A stretch of 64,000 nt of DNA, from the NCBI RefSeq assembly GCF_900114715.1, contig NZ_FOTY01000012.1, positions 1 to 64,000 on the forward strand. The letters are read 5' to 3'. The translations under genes were made by a program, and so were the position numbers. Positions 63,223 through 64,000 of the stretch are shown in pieces (the stretch's first letter is position 1; each line of letters begins with the position of its first letter). A model generated the notes under the pieces. The model did no database searches, had not been told where the DNA came from, and worked only from the letters and a program-made list of their open reading frames with translations. The DNA comes from Salibacterium qingdaonense (GTDB taxonomy: Bacteria; Bacillota; Bacilli; Bacillales; Marinococcaceae).

Positions 63223-64000
63223 ATATGACTGACTTCTGCTTCACGGTTTCCTTCTGCAGATAACCTCTTATTTTCTCAAGATTCTGCGAAGGAGATGGTT
63301 CGTTGATGATAACAGCTTCCTGTTCGTACTGTTCGAACGCTTTTTTGTAGCGCGGATCATAATAATGAATCAGGAGGTTCTCCACCACATCCTCATATCG
63401 ATTTTGTCCCAGCGCTTCATGGATCCGTCCGCGCACGTCTTCCGGCATGTTCTTTTCAATTCTCTCCACCGCCCGCAAGATCTCGTGATGATGAGAGTCC
63501 GGGTCGTACGTTTCCTTAATAACCTCCACCCGTTCTTTCATTGGGAGCTGTACATTCAGGCGTGTACCTGCTGCTTTGCCCTCCATTAAGAAATCCGGAA
63601 GATTAATGTTACCTATGCGTCTGCTTTCCCCTTCGATTACAACATAAGGACTATCACGCAGTTCTTCGAGCCGTTTCCACAAATCAAATTCAAACTGTTT
63701 CTGGCTTTTTTGTTTTAAACCGATATTACCAAACGCAGATCCGCGGTGATTGGCAAGCCCCTCAAGATCAATAACCGGCCAGCCCTCCTTCTGGAGCTGA
63801 TGCAGCATAACGGTTTTGGCCGTTCCTGTGCCGCCGGTGATAACGATGTAACGGCGTCTGCTCTGCTTTTCTTCTTCCAGTGCAGCCATCACTTTTTTCC
63901 GCCACGATCGTATCCCGCCCTGCATCTGCGTGCAGGACACACCGAGCATCTGCATCGTGGATACAAAAGAACGGCTTCTCATGCCACCCCTCCAGCAGTA
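63221..64000 (-). CDS. mnmH: tRNA 2-selenouridine synthase SelU/MnmH (3' part, cut by window edge)
   Basis: The reading frame continues past the right edge: the last codons inside the window read CWRGG then MRSRS, the rhodanese active site with catalytic Cys. After it come the P-loop ITGGTGTAKT and the SelU-specific segments LANHRGSAFG and IEGESRRIGNI. The enzyme replaces 2-thiouridine sulfur at the tRNA wobble base by selenium through a geranylated intermediate. At least 260 residues are here; the first part of the rhodanese domain is missing. A partner selD is not in view. Confidence 0.92.
   Translation of the reverse strand, partial: YCWRGGMRSRSFVSTMQMLGVSCTQMQGGIRSWRKKVMAALEEEKQSRRRYIVITGGTGTAKTVMLHQLQKEGWPVIDLEGLANHRGSAFGNIGLKQKSQKQFEFDLWKRLEELRDSPYVVIEGESRRIGNINLPDFLMEGKAAGTRLNVQLPMKERVEVIKETYDPDSHHHEILRAVERIEKNMPEDVRGRIHEALGQNRYEDVVENLLIHYYDPRYKKAFEQYEQEAVIINEPSPSQNLEKIRGYLQKETVKQKSVI

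Overview
The window reads as chromosome of a moderately halophilic and probably alkaliphilic, endospore-forming member of the Bacillaceae. Pointers are the 16S rRNA 5' end at the left edge, a gamma-type spore protein (SspE), the sporulation genes pdaA and ytvI, a complete ectoine pathway (ectA, ectB, ectC) and a BCCT compatible-solute transporter. Gene order in several blocks follows Bacillus subtilis: ygzB-perR-bcp(ygaF)-gsaB-ygaE-ygaD-ygaC-sspE-fabL, then mutY-yfhP-yfhJ-yfhH-recX-yfhF, then an alkA-like gene (yfjP) near pdaA (yfjS), and a cysH-type sulfate operon. I see no phage, insertion sequence, CRISPR array or tRNA gene.

Layout. 1-640: 5' part of a leftward 16S rRNA gene and its leader with two promoters. 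0.65-9.3 kb: peroxide/thiol stress (PerR with a likely PerR box, Bcp), a DarA/PII-like protein, glutamate-semialdehyde aminomutase, a DUF697 GTPase, an aromatic-acid exporter family protein, an ABC exporter, a DUF402 protein and SspE. 9.3-16.7 kb: FabL, a tandem pair of unknown paralogues, MutY with a small coupled partner, and the yfh block with RecX. 16.8-21.2 kb: a long glutamate dehydrogenase facing away from ectA-ectB-ectC. 21.3-29.6 kb: DeoR-type regulator, alanine dehydrogenase with an AdeR-like activator, AlkA-like glycosylase, PdaA, AbgT transporter. 29.6-37.1 kb: MATE pump, OsmC, VLRF1-type release factor, FbpB-like peptide, ferritin-like protein, MsrA/MsrB.

37.4-46.8 kb: YfkM, RNase H, a lone lysine/ornithine N-monooxygenase, a YuiF-type antiporter, and the leftward operon cysH-sat-cysC-sumT/hemD-sirB-sirC, which takes sulfate through APS to sulfite and supplies siroheme to sulfite reductase. 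The sulfate permease found in the B. subtilis operon is absent. 46.9-51.4 kb: lipoate ligase, MreBH, a repeat-rich gap, the BCCT transporter (apparently ATT-initiated) and a 32-codon gene with its own promoter and terminator. 51.7-57.6 kb: a dipeptide/oligopeptide ABC importer with its binding protein transcribed divergently. 57.6-64 kb: an EAL-only protein, a Cas4/AddB-like nuclease, ManA, a DUF6884 protein, YtvI, a 3D-domain wall protein and the 3' part of selU/mnmH.

There is no obvious new multi-gene defence or biosynthetic system. The most unusual signals are small: the non-canonical start of the BCCT gene, the TAGTGTC-type inverted repeats beside it, the CGCTTA palindromes and structured leader before ectA, the isolated 32-aa peptide gene, the SUMT-HemD fusion, and a Shine-Dalgarno sequence lying inside a terminator hairpin before the YuiF-type gene.
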